Shown piece by piece: positions 62,368 through 64,000 of a DNA stretch of 64,000 bases (positions are counted from its first letter, which is position 1; each line of letters begins with the position of its first letter). Location: NCBI GenBank assembly GCA_964247055.1, contig OZ176050.1:11160001-11224000 (forward strand). Direction: 5' to 3'. The position numbers and the translations under genes were made by a program. Source of the stretch: Paragordius varius. Taxonomy: Eukaryota > Nematomorpha. The notes under the pieces are model-generated. The model searched no databases, was not told where the DNA came from, and was given only the letters and a program-made list of their open reading frames with translations.

Positions 62368-64000
62368 AGATAAATGTTAAATTCCAAAAATATTACTAAA
62401 ATATTTTATAAATATAAAAACTTAATAATATTTTTATTATGAATTTTGGCTCCAAACCCAAATTTTTTTGCGCTTTTAGAATTTGTTGCTTTTTCCAACA
62501 CAAAAACGCTGCAATTTTGAGAAAATTTTTTTATGTTAGATTAAGCAAAAGCATACTTTGTTCAAAAAATTAATTTTAAGCAAATTTTTTTTGAAATTTC
62601 CTACTATTTTAAGGCATTATGGAAAAATACTCTTTACGTTTTCTAAAACAAATTTTCTATTTTGATAACGCTGAAAATTTATATCATCTCGGAAGGTTCA
62701 TTCACTAATAATAAAACGCTGTATGAAATTTTGACCCAGTGTTATTACATCACAATATTTTTTTTCAAAAAAAACATCTTTCCTCAAAGATCTCCTAAGG
62801 AAAATCTTGTTGAAGGGTATTTTTTATCATGGTGTAAAACGGCTTATATACCGTTTAAGATATTATAATAATATACTTTCTTCATCATTCGTGCTGAGCC
62901 ATCACCTTAGAATTATAATTATAAGATAAGTTAACTTTTAAATTCCATTTTAAGACTTCATTCCATGTTCACTTTACACAGAGAATTATATATTCGGGTA
63001 GTTCATACCCTAGAACAACTTGTTTATCAGCTATCATTTTAATGGTTTGTTTGAAAAGCATTGATCTCCTGCATTTGATAAATTTATAATTTTTGTTTCT
63101 TTAACCACTGGATGGAATTGGGATAGCTTCGAGGTAATATTTAAATACACAGCTGACATTAAAATCACTAATTATCAAAAACTTGCTGTCAAAATGCTCT
63201 GAAAGTTCTAAAGTTAATAATTTACATTTTTTAGCTATAATATACAATTTTGTCTCTTTTAGTAATTTGAAAAAATCCAAAGAAAAAAAATGGCGGTGAA
63301 AATTTGAAAAATTACATTTTTCATAAAAATGAATCATGCGTCTAAAAAGCTAAATGATGCATTTTTAAATTTACAATATGTTGATTCTGTTAAATATATT
63401 TGAATCTACAGTCGCTCTGGGAAAATCGACTCCAAAAGATAAGTAAGTGTAAAGCTAAACTAAGCCTTTTTTTAAATATTAAAGGTTAATGTTCAGCATC
63501 ATCGCACTACGGAAAAAATATTAAGAGTAGCCCTCAAGTTGGAATAATAAAATTTTAAATTATTTACAAATATTCATTTTATTTAAAATTAATGTTTTAG
63601 AAATATTATTAATATTTAATATAATATAACAATTCTGAATATATTAAACTAAAATCAAATTTTAATCAACGTTTCATGATTTGGAAAAGTTTTTTGTAGA
63701 GTTTTCTAAAGCTAAATTTTATAAGAATTATATGGATTTACATGCAATATAAAACTTTAATATTTTTTCTTTTAATTTAAATATGGTTAAAATTGATTTT
63801 TTGGTTTAAATTCAAAAACTAACATTTTAATTGCTGTAAAGCTGAATGTTTCATTTTCAATGTTTTTACATTTTATATAGATTTTACAAAGCTATATTTT
63901 TCCCATTTTTTGTAAAATATCATTGGGTTAATGTTTTTAATTTTCTTAACGACAATAAATGTTGGCTTAAGCGATTTTCTGGATCTCCTACTATTTATAT
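62368..64000. other. A+T-rich DNA, no gene seen
   Basis: No exon chain, RNA gene or complete element. Weak similarity to the long-inverted-repeat family near 63840. Confidence 0.45.

Overview
The window is nuclear DNA of an animal. It is very A+T-rich and gene-poor. It holds five spliced protein-coding genes spread among relics of DNA transposons, families of non-autonomous elements and one broken LINE. The animal assignment rests on gene content: a heparan sulfate N-deacetylase/N-sulfotransferase, an aminergic-type 7TM receptor, a mitochondrial uL4, a cytosolic tRNA-Ser 2'-O-methyltransferase and the largest subunit of RNA polymerase I. I cannot name the species. Several introns are only 22-34 nt. 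Introns this short are known in animals from dicyemid mesozoans, and flatworms such as schistosomes have short introns near gene 5' ends, so a small parasitic or flatworm-like lineage is a reasonable guess but no more.

Layout. 1-3118: no gene; a deleted hAT copy and a TTAA-flanked MITE that ends 66 bp before the first ATG. 3119-6331 (+): MRPL4, 8 exons, 268 codons. 6383-10061: a relic hAT element with a perfect 8-bp target duplication and a foldback MITE. 10062-19451 (+): NDST, 14 exons, 978 codons, with a 2.3-kb hAT-like element carrying internal tandem repeats in intron 4. 19603-25946 (-): TRMT44, 9 exons, 514 codons, convergent with NDST and only 151 bp away. 25947-32388: a TTAA MITE, a second hAT copy and a broken RTE-type LINE. 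32389-39357 (-): amine-type GPCR, 4 exons, 454 codons. 39358-42366: repeats, including an element with long inverted repeats. 42367-60993 (-): POLR1A, 35 exons, 1984 codons. 60994-64000: repeats only.

All five exon maps were assembled by hand from splice signals, reading phase and family motifs. In every case exon lengths sum to a multiple of three with one terminal stop, which is a strong internal check. The genes are housekeeping or signalling genes with no evident functional link (mitochondrial translation, heparan sulfate modification, tRNA methylation, amine signalling, rRNA transcription), so this is ordinary gene order and not an operon or cluster.

The most unusual signals are the ultrashort introns, a MITE family whose two arms carry matched numbers of a 21-bp repeat, a POLR1A intron built almost entirely of two MITEs, duplication of a POLR1A exon end with its splice donor into the following intron, and an amine-type receptor with Gln in place of the DRY arginine.
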